A stretch of DNA of 64,000 nt, taken from DATFQI01 sp963831105 (GTDB taxonomy: Bacteria > Actinomycetota > Thermoleophilia > Solirubrobacterales > Solirubrobacteraceae). This document shows positions 36,085 through 44,705 of this stretch, piece after piece (the stretch's first letter is position 1; every line of letters begins with the position of its first letter). The stretch covers positions 124,001-188,000 of the forward strand of contig CAWHOS010000008.1 in assembly GCA_963831105.1 (NCBI GenBank). The letters run 5' to 3'. The translations under genes and the position numbers were made by a program. The notes under the pieces are model-generated. The model was given only the letters and a program-made list of their open reading frames with translations. It was not told the DNA's origin and made no database searches.

Positions 36085-36492
36085 GTGAGGGCGCTGCTGG
36101 CCGCGCTCGCGGTCTCGGCGGCCTTCCCGGGCGCCTGGGCGACGCTCGCCCCGCGCGCGTTCTTCGACGAGTTCCCGGGCGCCGGCCACCACTGGACCGC
36201 GGCCCTGCCCGCCTACAGCCAGCACCTCGTCACCGACGTCGGCGCGTTCTACCTCGGGTTCGCGCTCCTGCTGGCGTGGGCGGCGTGGCGGCCGTCGCGC
36301 GAGCTCGTGGTCCCGGTGTGCAGCGCGTTCGCGCTGTTCTCCGCACTCCATCTGGCGTGGCACGTGGGCCACCTGGACGGGCTGGACACCGTGGACGCCG
36401 TGCTCCAGACCGCGTCTCTGGCCGCGGTGCTGGCGGCATCTCTCGGCGCCGTCGTGCTCGGGGCGCGAGCCCGGACCAACGGCGCTGGGTAG
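36085..36492 (+). CDS. Small four-helix membrane protein
   Basis: 135 aa from GTG 36085, with about four hydrophobic helices (LLAALAVSAAFPGAWATL, LVTDVGAFYLGFALLLAWA, FALFSALHLAWHVGHL, ASLAAVLAASLGAVVLG). Resembles small DoxX-like or DUF4345-like membrane proteins, which I cannot tell apart here. Its last residues (TNGAG) and stop come from the end of repeat copy C. Confidence 0.6.
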   Translation: MRALLAALAVSAAFPGAWATLAPRAFFDEFPGAGHHWTAALPAYSQHLVTDVGAFYLGFALLLAWAAWRPSRELVVPVCSAFALFSALHLAWHVGHLDGLDTVDAVLQTASLAAVLAASLGAVVLGARARTNGAG

Positions 36493-36621
36493 GGGTGGCG
36501 AGGGCGTCGAGCCGCTCCGTTTTCGATCGAGCCGCGACTTGTTCAGTCTGAGGCTGAACAACTCCGGACTCGACGCCGCGGGTGGCTCCCCCGCTCCGCT
36601 ACCCAGCCGCCGTTGACGTTC
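36476..36621. repeat. Inverted-end intergenic element, copy C
   Basis: Left end AACGGCGCTGGGTAGGGG from 36478, right end complementary to ACGTCAACGGCGGCTGGGTA. The centre TTGTTCAG-TCTGAGG-CTGAACAA (36539-36561) matches that of copy B except for one loop base. Lies between two convergent genes and includes the stop of the first. Confidence 0.65.
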
Positions 36622-36628
36622 GTTCGAG

Positions 36629-37165
36629 CTACGAGGAGTCGGCGAGCGCGAGCAGCTTCGTGACGGTGTTCCAGTTGCGGGCCGTGCCGTCGCCGCGCAG
36701 GCCCCTGCCGAGCTCGCGGGCGAGCTTGGACTTCTGGATGCCTCCGGGGTGCCAGGCGTAGGCCTCGCGGCCGATGACCTCGATCTGCTCGTCGCCGAAG
36801 TCCTGGGCGAGCAGGTCCGTCACGCGCGCGGCGTCGGGCTCGTCGGCGAAGAAGGTGACCTGGAAGAGCTTCGGGATCGACGGGCCGTCGGGGATCGGGT
36901 TGCGCTCGATCACCGCGGCCAGCTCGTCGCGGGTGCGCACCACCGTTGCGGACTCGACGCCGAACTCGTCGCGCACGAGCTTGGAGATGTCGCGCTCGAG
37001 CGTCTTCGGCTTCTTGGTCGAGGTCAGGACGATGTTGCCGCTCTGCACGAGCGTCGCGACGTCCTCGTAGCCCGCCTCGCCGAGCGCGCGCCGGAGGTCC
37101 GGCATCGAGACGCGGTTGCGGGAGCCGAGGTTGATTCCGCGCAGCAGCGCGATCTGCCGTGCCAT
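36629..37165 (-). CDS. DUF1697 family protein
   Basis: 178 aa. MARQIALLRGINLGSRNRVSM is the signature opening of DUF1697, followed by VQSGNIVLTS and a C-terminal TARNWNTVTKLLALA, both typical of the family. The family has no agreed function. It ends 8 nt from repeat copy C and starts 25 nt from the divergent methyltransferase gene. Confidence 0.9.
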   Translation of the reverse strand: MARQIALLRGINLGSRNRVSMPDLRRALGEAGYEDVATLVQSGNIVLTSTKKPKTLERDISKLVRDEFGVESATVVRTRDELAAVIERNPIPDGPSIPKLFQVTFFADEPDAARVTDLLAQDFGDEQIEVIGREAYAWHPGGIQKSKLARELGRGLRGDGTARNWNTVTKLLALADSS

Positions 37166-37173
37166 GCCCGCGC

Positions 37174-37179
37174 ACGGTA
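37174..37179 (-). promoter_or_regulatory. Putative leaderless -10 element for DUF1697 gene (shared palindrome)
   Basis: TACCGT on the minus strand ends 8 nt before ATG 37165. It lies in the perfect 10-bp palindrome ACGGTACCGT. Confidence 0.5.
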
Positions 37180-37183
37180 CCGT
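37178..37183 (+). promoter_or_regulatory. Putative leaderless -10 element for the methyltransferase gene (shared palindrome)
   Basis: TACCGT ends 6 nt before ATG 37190, in the same palindrome as the minus-strand element. Confidence 0.5.
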
Positions 37184-37189
37184 CCCGCG

Positions 37190-37822
37190 ATGGTCGATCC
37201 CGGTGTCCTCGCCTTCGCCCGCGGCGTGCTGCCCGCGCCGCCCGCGCGGATCCTCGAGATCGGCGCCGGGGACGGCGAGCTCGCCGCGGCGCTGCGCGAG
37301 GGCGGCCACGAGGTGACCGCGATCGACCCCAAGGCCCAGGACGGGAGCGGCGTCGAGGCGACGGCGCTGATCGACGCCACGGGGACCTACGACGGCGCGA
37401 TCGCGATCGTCTCCCTGCACCACGTGGAGCCGCTCGAGGAGTCCTGCGCCCGCCTCGCCGAGCTGGTCGTGCCCGGCGGCGTGCTGGCGATCGACGAGCT
37501 CGACGTCGACCGCTACGACGAGCGCGCGGTCGCGTGGTGGCTGCACCAGCGCCGCGCCGCGGGCCACGAGGAGCACGACCACGGCGTGGACGGCATCCTG
37601 GCCGGGATGCGCGACCACATCCACCCGCTCGATGCGGTCCGCAAAGCGCTCGCGCCCCACTTCGCCCTCGGCGAGCCCGTGCGCGGTCCGTACCTGCACC
37701 GCTGGCACCTCCCGCCCGGCCTGCGCGAGAACGAGGAGCGCCTGATCGGCGCCGGGCGGCTGCCCGCGGTGGGCGCCCGGATGGTCGGCGTCAGTACTCG
37801 ACGCCCAGCGCCGAGCAGATGA
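37190..37822 (+). CDS. Class I SAM-dependent methyltransferase
   Basis: 210 aa. ARILEIGAGDGELAAALREGGHEVTAIDP is SAM motif I with the acidic end of strand 2; IVSLHHVEPLEE and LVVPGGVLAIDE follow as in UbiE-like small-molecule methyltransferases. Substrate unknown. Its last 32 nt overlap the end of the convergent DUF2461 gene. Confidence 0.8.
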   Translation: MVDPGVLAFARGVLPAPPARILEIGAGDGELAAALREGGHEVTAIDPKAQDGSGVEATALIDATGTYDGAIAIVSLHHVEPLEESCARLAELVVPGGVLAIDELDVDRYDERAVAWWLHQRRAAGHEEHDHGVDGILAGMRDHIHPLDAVRKALAPHFALGEPVRGPYLHRWHLPPGLRENEERLIGAGRLPAVGARMVGVSTRRPAPSR

Positions 37823-38471
37823 AGGCCATGAACGGCCGCGCCTGAGCCGCGCGCGCCTCGCACAGGTCGAGGAAGCCCGAGCCCGTGGCGTCGCGCTGCG
37901 TGATCGGCGAGGTGATGGCGAAGCTCTTGCGCTTGATGTCCTCGATCAGCGGGTGCTCCTTGTCGTAGCCGGCGGGCGGGCGCTTGAGCGCCTCGCCGTC
38001 GGCCAGGGTCCACGCCGGCCCGACCGCCGCCACCGCCTCCCGCCAGCCCTCGGGCCGCGCGACCAGCGCGTCGCGGATGCGCTTCAGGGCGGGCGTGCCC
38101 GGATGCCAGATCCCCGCGCCAAGGAACAGGTGCCGCGGCTCCAGGTGCACGTACATCCCAGCCGTGTCGGCGTCGGCCGAGCGGGCGTGGCGGAAGTAGA
38201 TGCCGACGTGCGTCTTGTAAGGCGTCTTGTCCTTCGCGAAGCGCGTGTCGCGGTAGATCCGGAACAGCGAGCGCTTGTCCGCGGTCAGTTGCGGAGCGAC
38301 CTGCGGCAGCCGGTAGGCCATGTCCTCGACGAAGGCGAGTGCCGGCTCCTTGATGTCGTTCTCGTAGCGCGCCTTGTTCGCGTTGAACCACTCGCGCTCG
38401 TTGTTGGCTTTCAGCTCGCGCAGGAACGCGAACAGCTCCGGGGAGAACGAGGGCGCCTCGGCGGGCGGCAC
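37791..38471 (-). CDS. DUF2461 (TIGR02453) family protein
   Basis: 226 aa from GTG 38471. FSPELFAFLRELKANNEREWF and FRIYRDTRFAKDKTPYKTHVG are diagnostic of this family, found in bacteria and fungi with no assigned biochemical role. No transmembrane or export signal. Confidence 0.9.
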   Translation of the reverse strand: MPPAEAPSFSPELFAFLRELKANNEREWFNANKARYENDIKEPALAFVEDMAYRLPQVAPQLTADKRSLFRIYRDTRFAKDKTPYKTHVGIYFRHARSADADTAGMYVHLEPRHLFLGAGIWHPGTPALKRIRDALVARPEGWREAVAAVGPAWTLADGEALKRPPAGYDKEHPLIEDIKRKSFAITSPITQRDATGSGFLDLCEARAAQARPFMAFICSALGVEY

Positions 38472-38478
38472 GAGCCGG

Positions 38479-38484
38479 AGGCTA
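38479..38484 (-). promoter_or_regulatory. Putative leaderless -10 element for the DUF2461 gene
   Basis: TAGCCT on the minus strand ends 7 nt before GTG 38471. Confidence 0.45.
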
Positions 38485-38497
38485 ACGCCCCGGAGGG

Positions 38498-38525
38498 CGC
38501 GCGGGCGCCCGAGGGCGCCCGCGCG
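38498..38525 (-). terminator. Strong GC hairpin after the pyrophosphatase gene
   Basis: CGCGCGGGCGCCC (38498-38510) is exactly complementary to 38513-38525; about 12 bp can pair. It starts 12 nt past the pyrophosphatase stop and is followed by the DUF2461 -10 hexamer. No T run. Confidence 0.55.
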
Positions 38526-38537
38526 GGAAGGGTCGTG

Positions 38538-40596
38538 CTAGGCGATCAGCGGGATGATCAGGAGCGCCACGATGTTGGCGACCTTGATCATCGGGTTGAT
38601 CGCGGGGCCCGCCGTGTCCTTGAACGGGTCGCCGACCGTGTCGCCGGTCACCGACGCGGCGTGGGCCTCGGAGCCCTTGCCGCCGTGGGCGCCGTCCTCG
38701 ATCAGCTTCTTCGCGTTGTCCCAGGCGCCGCCGCCGGCGGTCATCAGGATCGCGAAGAACAGGCCGACGACGATCACGCCGATCAGCAGGCCGCCGAGCG
38801 CCTTGTAGGAGAGGACGCCGACGATCACCGTGAAGACGATCGGGATCAGCGACGGGATGATCATCTCGCGCTGCGCCGACTTGGTCACGATGTCCACGCA
38901 CTGGCCGTACTCCGGCTTCTCGGTGCCCTCCATGATCCCGGGGTGCTCGCGGAACTGCCGGCGGACCTCCTCGACGACGGCGCCGCCGGCGCGGCCGACG
39001 GCCTCCATCGAGAGCGCCGCGAACAGGCAGACCATCAGGCCGCCGATCAGCAGGCCGATCAGGACCTCCGGATCGTCGATCGCGAACAGCACGGGCCTGC
39101 CGAGCTCCTCCTGGAGCTCGATCTTGAACGCCGCGAACAGCACGAGGGCGGCGAGCGCGGCGGAGCCGATCGCGTAGCCCTTCGTGACGGCCTTCGTCGT
39201 GTTGCCGACCGCGTCGAGCGGGTCGGTGACGTTGCGGACGTCCTCGGGCATGTCCGCCATCTCGGCGATGCCGCCGGCGTTGTCGGTGATCGGGCCGAAC
39301 GCGTCGAGCGCGACGATCAGGCCGGTCAGCGACAGCTGCGCCATCACGGCCACGGCGACGCCGTAGATGCCGGCGAGCTCGTTGGCGGCGAAGATGGCGA
39401 GGACGATCACCAGCGCGGGGAGCGCCGTGGCCTGCAGGCCCTGCGCGAGGCCCTGGATGATGTTGGTCGCGTGGCCGGTCTCCGACGCCGCGGCGGTCTT
39501 CTTGACCGGCGAGAAGCGCGTCGACGTGTAGTAGTCGGTGATCACGAACAGCAGGCCGGTGACCACGAGGCCGATCAGCGAGCAGAGGTAGATGTCGCCG
39601 ACGCTCGGGGCCGCGGCGCCGCTCGCGGCGCGTCAGGTCGCTCATCATCCAGTCCGTGACCGGGTAGAAGGCGATCGCGGCGATGATGCCCGCGAGGACG
39701 ACGCCCTGGTAGAGCGCGCGCTCGACGTTGCCGCTGGCCGACTTGACGGCGAAGGTGCCGATGATCGAGGCGATGATCGAGACGCCGCCGAGGACCAGCG
39801 GGTACAGCACGACCTGCGTCGCCTGGGCGGCGTCGAAGGTCAGGACGCCGAGCAGCATCACGGCGACCGCGGTCACCGCGTAGGTCTCGAACAGGTCGGC
39901 CGCCATGCCGGCGCAGTCGCCGACGTTGTCGCCCACGTTGTCGGCGATCACGGCCGGGTTGCGCGGGTCGTCCTCGGGGATGCCGGCCTCGATCTTGCCC
40001 ACGATGTCGGCGCCGACGTCGGCGCCCTTCGTGAAGATGCCGCCGCCCAGACGGGCGAAGACGGAGATCAGCGAGCCGCCGAAGCCGAGGCCCACGAGCG
40101 CGTCCACGGCGTCCTTGGTGTCGACGTCGAAGACGAACGTGAGGACGCCGTAGTAGCCGGCGACGCCCAGCAGGGCGAGGCCGGCGACGAGCATGCCGGT
40201 GACGGCGCCGCCGCGGAACGCGACGTCCAGCGCCGGGCCGATGCCGCCGCGGGCGGCCTCGGCGACGCGCGCGTTGGAGCGCACGGACACGTTCATGCCG
40301 ATGAAGCCCGCCGCACCGGAGGCCAGGCCGCCGATGAGGAAGCCGATCGCCACCTCGATGTCCTGCAGGAAGATCAGCGCGACGAACAGCACAGCGCCGA
40401 CGGCCGCGATCACCGTGTACTGGCGGCGGAGGTACGCGGAGGCGCCCTCCTGGATCGCGGACGACAGGCTCTGCATCGTGGCGTTGCCCGGCGACAGGGC
40501 GAGCAGCGCCCGGCTCGTGACCGCGCCGTACACCACGGCGAGGCCGGCACACACCAGGGCGATCACGACGCCGTGGTCGATCAGGAGATCTTGCAA
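38538..40596 (-). CDS. hppA: Membrane-bound proton-pumping pyrophosphatase, K+-independent type (one frameshift)
   Basis: About 685 aa after correction, start TTG 40596 with an AGAGGGG ribosome-binding site. Sixteen-helix H+-PPase with the core motifs FTKGADVGADIVGKIE, DNVGDNVGDCAGMAADLFE, DAFGPITDNAGGIAEM and GDTVGDPFKDTAGPA. GNTTKAVTKGYAIGSAAL has Lys where K+-dependent enzymes have Ala, so a K+-independent proton pump is predicted. It uses pyrophosphate to energise the membrane. One +1 shift at about 39621-39632 breaks the frame after MMSDLT; such a break in this gene is more likely a sequence error. Confidence 0.92.
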
Positions 40597-40624
40597 GGTA
40601 ACCCCTCTGGAATTCTTGTAGTCA

Positions 40625-40685
40625 GCGAGCGCGGGCTCGCGTGAAGCCTGGAAACGCGCTGAGCGGCAGCCAATGGCCGCCGCTC
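40625..40685 (-). terminator. Two hairpins in the gap upstream of the pyrophosphatase
   Basis: GAGCGGC-(A)-GCCA / TGGC-(C)-GCCGCTC at 40661-40685 and GCGAGC/GCTCGC at 40625-40640. The first may end the Rex-YbdK-DUF1844 transcript; the second lies in the pyrophosphatase leader. Confidence 0.35.
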
Positions 40686-40718
40686 GGACGCGGTGAGTCT
40701 ACAAGGTGGTCCGGCGGG

Positions 40719-41157
40719 CTACTGACCGGGGACCCAGAGGCGCCCGGAGGACTGCGCGCGGCCGGGGCCCTCGGGCTCCCTTGGGGTCCTGCGGCGGCGC
40801 TCCGCCACCGCCGCCGCCCTCGTCCCCGGGCTCGCCGCCGCCCTGCCCGCGCAGCTGCGAGTAGGCCATCTGGAGCTGCGAGAGCGTGTCCCGCACGGGT
40901 CCGAGCTGGTCGGCGTGGCGCTGCTCGACGAGCGGCAGGATCGCGCGCGCGCCGTCGATCGCCTGGCGCATCTGCTCGAGGTCCGGCGGCGGGCCCTCGC
41001 CGGGAGGCGACGCGAGCCCGGCCTTGCGGGCCGCGAGGTTGAGCAGCGTCACGAGGGTCTGCAGCAGCACGTCGTCGACCGTGATCCGCTCCATCTCGGC
41101 CTCGATCTGGCGCAGCTGCTCCTCGGTGAGCTGCGGTTCGTTCGGTGGCTGGCTCAT
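40719..41157 (-). CDS. DUF1844 family protein (one frameshift)
   Basis: About 145 aa after correction. An N-terminal helix TEEQLRQIEAEMERITVDDVLLQTLVTLLNLA and DLEQMRQAIDGARAILPLVEQRH fit DUF1844. After removing one base of the CCC at 40778-40780 the tail reads KEPEGPGRAQSSGRLWVPGQ, a plausible family end. The ATG overlaps the YbdK stop (ATGA). Function unknown. Confidence 0.7.
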
Positions 41158-42287
41158 GAGACGCGCTCCTCTTCCTGGTGGTAGGTCGCGTGGGTTTCCT
41201 TTACGGCCGCGGCGTACACCTCGGCAGGGCTCGCGCCGGCATCGATCATCCGGCGCTGGCGCTGGGCGCCGTTGAGCTCGGGGAGCGCGACGTCCGCCCC
41301 GGTCCAGGCCTTCAGCCGGTCGAGCGCCTCCGCCGCGGGATACGGCTCGATCCGCGGGGCGGTGAGGTCCAGCAGCTCGCCGTCGAGGCCGTAGCGGATC
41401 GCCCGCCACATGTTCTCCTCGATCAGCCGGCCGGGCAGGTCGGGCGGCGTCTCCCCCGCGTCGACCTCCTCGGCGGCGCGCCGCACGCACGCCGTGATCA
41501 GGGCGGCGAGCTGGTCGGCCTCCTGCGCGGTCGTCTGGGCGTCGCAGATGCGCACCTCGACGGTGCCGAAGTCGTGGTGCGGGCGCACGGACCACCAGAG
41601 CTGGGTGAACTCGACGATCGAGTTCGTGCGCACGAGCAGCTCGACGTAGTCGGACCACGCCTGCCAGGAGCCGAACGCGTCCGGCACGCCGCAGCGCGGG
41701 AACGACTTCGTGAAGGTCTGGCTGCGCGCGCTGTGCAGGCCGGAGTCCATCTTGTCGACGTAGGGCGAGTTCGCGGAGATCGCCAGCAGCATCGGCAGCA
41801 CGGGCCGCAGGCGGTCGCACACGAGCACGGCGCGGTCCGCGCCGCGCACGCCGACGTGGACGTGCACGGAGAACGTGTTGTTGCGCCAGGCGACGTACTT
41901 CAGCCCGTCCTCGACGCGGTGGTAGTGGTCCGTGTCGATGATGTGCTGCTCGCGGTAGTCGCTGAGCGGATGCGTGCCGGTCGAGCCGAGCGCCACCCCG
42001 TGGGCGGCGGCGAGCGTGAACAGCCGCCGGCGGCGGTCGGCCTGGCGGGCGCGGGCGTCCTCGGCGTCCAGGCCGCGGCCCGAGCGGATCTCGATCTCGC
42101 TCGAGATCAGCTCGCCGGCGATCGACTCCTTCAGCTCCGGGTCCGGCGCCGCGGCGTCGCGGAGCGTCTCGAAGCGCGGCACGAGGTCGAGCGTGCCTGG
42201 GTCCAGGAGGGCGAACTCCTCCTCGATCCCGACCGTGAAGTCGGTCGAGCTCTCGAAGGTCTCGCGCGCGGTGGCGAGGTCGATCAT
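41154..42287 (-). CDS. Carboxylate-amine ligase, YbdK/GCS2 family
   Basis: 377 aa. FTVGIEEEFALLDP (metal and ATP-binding Glu residues), ELISSEIEIRSGR, LGSTGTHP, NTFSVHVHVGVRGADRAV and RPHHDFGTVEVRICDAQTT are characteristic of the YbdK branch of glutamate-cysteine ligases. Members show weak gamma-glutamylcysteine synthesis; the natural product is uncertain. The gene starts 8 nt after Rex and next to a glutaredoxin-like gene, which suits a thiol-redox role. Confidence 0.88.
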   Translation of the reverse strand: MIDLATARETFESSTDFTVGIEEEFALLDPGTLDLVPRFETLRDAAAPDPELKESIAGELISSEIEIRSGRGLDAEDARARQADRRRRLFTLAAAHGVALGSTGTHPLSDYREQHIIDTDHYHRVEDGLKYVAWRNNTFSVHVHVGVRGADRAVLVCDRLRPVLPMLLAISANSPYVDKMDSGLHSARSQTFTKSFPRCGVPDAFGSWQAWSDYVELLVRTNSIVEFTQLWWSVRPHHDFGTVEVRICDAQTTAQEADQLAALITACVRRAAEEVDAGETPPDLPGRLIEENMWRAIRYGLDGELLDLTAPRIEPYPAAEALDRLKAWTGADVALPELNGAQRQRRMIDAGASPAEVYAAAVKETHATYHQEEERVS

Positions 42288-42295
42288 CCGGTGGT

Positions 42296-42982
42296 CTACG
42301 TCAGGTAGAAGTAGAGCGCGTAGAGCAGGTCGACGGCCGGGCTGGACGTGTGCACCGTGACCTCCGGCGGCACGTGCAGCAGCGCCTCGGAGTAGTTGAA
42401 GATGATCTTGACGCCCGCGTCGACGAGCTGGTCGGCCAGCACCTGGGCCGCGGCCGTCGGGACGGCGAGCACGCCGACGACGATGTCCTCCTCCTCGACG
42501 ATCTGGCGCAGCTCGTCCGGGTGGCGGACCGTCGTGGGCCCGACCTTCTCGCCGATCTTGCCCGCGTCCTGGTCGAAGATCGCCACGACGCGGAAGCCGT
42601 GGTCGGCGAAGATGTCCGAGGAGGCGATCGCCTTGCCGAGGTGGCCCGCCCCGAACAGCGCGATGTTGTGCTGGCCGCTGGTGCGCAGGATCTTGCGGAT
42701 CTGCGAGACCAGCGAGTCGACGTTGTAGCCCACGCCGCGCTTGCCGAACTTGCCGAAGCCCGACAGGTCGCGGCGGATCTGCGTGGAGTTGACGTGCGTG
42801 TACTCCGAGAGCTCCTGCGAGGAGATCGTCTCCTTGCCCATCTTGCGGGCCTGGGTCAGGACCTGCAGGTAGCGCGACAGCCGCGCCGCCACGCCGAGCG
42901 ACAAGCGGTCGGTGCCGAGACCCACCCCGCCCTCGCCCGGCGAGGCGCCACTCGAAGGTGTCGCGACGTCGCCGATGCCCAT
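42296..42982 (-). CDS. rex: Redox-sensing transcriptional repressor Rex
   Basis: 228 aa from ATG 42982. Winged helix SSQELSEYTHVNSTQIRRDLSGFG followed by GKFGKRGVGYNV, then the NAD(H) Rossmann fold IALFGAGHLGKAIASS and DIVVGVLAVPTAAAQVLAD. Rex leaves DNA when the NADH/NAD+ ratio rises and controls respiratory genes in actinobacteria. A candidate target is its own short operon, but I did not find a clear Rex palindrome (TTGTGAA-type) in the window. Confidence 0.95.
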   Translation of the reverse strand: MGIGDVATPSSGASPGEGGVGLGTDRLSLGVAARLSRYLQVLTQARKMGKETISSQELSEYTHVNSTQIRRDLSGFGKFGKRGVGYNVDSLVSQIRKILRTSGQHNIALFGAGHLGKAIASSDIFADHGFRVVAIFDQDAGKIGEKVGPTTVRHPDELRQIVEEEDIVVGVLAVPTAAAQVLADQLVDAGVKIIFNYSEALLHVPPEVTVHTSSPAVDLLYALYFYLT

Positions 42983-42987
42983 TGCCC

Positions 42988-43230
42988 TCACGATAGAGCG
43001 AGGCGGCGTCGCAGCGCGGCCTCGTCCACTTCGTAGGAGAACAGCTCCTCCCCGTCGAGGCACACGACGGGGATCCGCTCGAGGTAGCGCTTGAACAGCT
43101 CGTCGTCGCGCTCGATGTCGATCTCGAGCAGCTCGAACGGCGCCTCGGCCCGCACGCGCTCGAGCGCCTCGCGGGCCTCGTCGCAGAGGTGGCAGCCCGG
43201 CCTGCCGTACAGCGTCACGGCGGCGCTCAC
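42988..43230 (-). CDS. Glutaredoxin-like protein (DUF836 type)
   Basis: 80 aa from GTG 43230. TLYGRPGCHLCDEAREALE has a CxxC redox pair, and RIPVVCLDGEELFSYEVDEAALRRRL completes the thioredoxin-like fold of the short glutaredoxin-like proteins. The start overlaps the TsaD stop (GTGA), and its stop overlaps the rex -10 hexamer. Confidence 0.85.
   Translation of the reverse strand: MSAAVTLYGRPGCHLCDEAREALERVRAEAPFELLEIDIERDDELFKRYLERIPVVCLDGEELFSYEVDEAALRRRLALS
42990..42995 (-). promoter_or_regulatory. Putative leaderless -10 element for rex
   Basis: TATCGT on the minus strand ends 7 nt before ATG 42982 and overlaps the stop of the glutaredoxin-like gene. Confidence 0.45.
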
Positions 43231-44205
43231 GCCGCGGTCGGGTAGGCGTCGAGGCCCAGGTAGCGCGGGTGCTCGACGGGCTGCACCCAGCGCGCGGCGG
43301 AGGCGATCATCGCCGCGTTGTCGGTGCACAGGGCGGGCGGCGGGATCTTCACGGGCACGCCGAGCCCGGCCGCGCGCTCGCGCAGCCGCGCGTTGGCGGC
43401 CACGCCGCCGCCGATCGCCAGCCTCGCGTCCGGCTCGGCCTCCAGCGCGCGCTCGACGCGAGAGATCGAGGGTCTCGACGATCGCGTGCTCGTAGGAGGC
43501 GGCGAGGTCGGCACGGCGGCGCCCGGCCTCCTCCTCCCCCAGCTCGCGGACCTTGTAGAGCAGCGCGGTCTTCAGCCCGGCGAACGAGAAGTCCAGCCCG
43601 GCGACGCGCTGCGCGGTCGGGAACGCGAACGCCGCGGGGTCGCCGTCGAGCGCCAGCTTGGAGAGCGCGGGACCGCCCGGGTAGCCGAGGCCGAGCAGGC
43701 GGGCGCCCTTGTCGAAGGCCTCGCCGGCGGCGTCGTCGAGCGTCGAGCCGAGCCGCTCGTGCGAGCCGTGCTCGGTCACGCGCGCCAGCAGCGTGTGGCC
43801 GCCCGAGGCGAGCAGGCACAGGAACGGCGGCTCGATCGGGTCGGGTGCCAGGTAGTTGGCCGCGACGTGGCCCTGCAGGTGGTCGACGGGCGCGAGCGGC
43901 AGCCCGCGCGCGGCGGCGAGCCCCTTCGCGGTGGCGACCCCGACGAGCAGCGCGCCGACGAGGCCCGGCCCCTGCGTGACGGCGATCAGCTCGGCGTCGT
44001 CGAGCGTGGCTCCGGCCCGCTGGAGCGCGTCGTCGACGACGGCGTTGACGAGCTCGAGGTGGTGGCGGCTGGCGATCTCCGGCACGACGCCGCCGTAGCG
44101 GTCGTGGATGCCCTGGGAGGAGACGACGTTGGAGCGGATCTCGCCGTCGCGCGTGACGACCGCGGCGCAGGTGTCGTCGCAGGAGGTCTCGAGCGCGAGG
44201 ATCAC
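43227..44205 (-). CDS. tsaD: tRNA N6-threonylcarbamoyladenosine transferase TsaD (one frameshift)
   Basis: About 325 aa after correction, GTG 44205. ILALETSCDDTCAAVV opens the ASKHA fold; HLQGH is the metal site; LLASGGHT, LDDAAGEAFDKGARLLG, LDFSFAGLKT and CTDNAAMIA are family motifs. TsaD transfers threonylcarbamoyl to A37 of ANN-decoding tRNAs, an essential step. One +1 shift at 43463-43468 separates YEHAIVETL from SRVERALEAEPDARLAIGGG; since the gene is normally essential, a sequence error is the likely cause. 4-nt overlaps on both sides. Confidence 0.92.
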
Positions 44206-44705
44206 AGCGGCTGCGCGTTCGGCACGTCGTCGAGCGAGCCGCGCCGGGTCGCCGGGGTGCGCCACATCACGACCGCGTCCTCGCCGTTGTCGGCGTAGTA
44301 GCGGCGGCGGACGCCCGCGCCCTTGAAGCCGAGCGCCTCGTAGAGCGCGTAGGCGCCGGTGTTGGAGCGCCTGACCTCGAGCGTGAACTGCGCCTCGGAG
44401 TCGTTAACGCGCTCGAACAGCGCGTGCAGCAATGCCGTGGCGATCCCGCGGCGGCGGCGGTCGGGGTCGACGGACACGTTCATGATGTGCCAGACCAGGT
44501 CGTAGCGGGAGCAGACCAGGTAGCCGGCCAGCTCGCCGTCGACCTCGGCGGCCAGGCAGACGCCGCTCGGCTTGGACAGCTCGAGCACGAACATCGCCAG
44601 CGACCACGGCGTCGTGAAGGCGCGGCGCTCGATCGCGACGACCTGCGGGAGGTCGGCGTAGGTGAGGCGGCGGACCTCGATGGCGGCGGTGGGCGGGGCG
44701 GTCAA
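44202..44705 (-). CDS. rimI: Ribosomal-protein alanine N-acetyltransferase RimI-like
   Basis: 167 aa from TTG 44705, chosen because it overlaps the tsaB stop as TTGA. The GNAT motif IMNVSVDPDRRRRGIATALLHALF and FTLEVRRSNTGAYALYEALGFKGAGVRRRYY match RimI, which acetylates the S18 N-terminus in E. coli; substrates in actinobacteria are broader. Position between tsaB and tsaD is the usual one. Confidence 0.88.
   Translation of the reverse strand: MTAPPTAAIEVRRLTYADLPQVVAIERRAFTTPWSLAMFVLELSKPSGVCLAAEVDGELAGYLVCSRYDLVWHIMNVSVDPDRRRRGIATALLHALFERVNDSEAQFTLEVRRSNTGAYALYEALGFKGAGVRRRYYADNGEDAVVMWRTPATRRGSLDDVPNAQPL

Noticed and set aside
42288..43000. Rex operator sites near rex
   Set aside because: No TTGTGAA-type palindrome could be found by eye.
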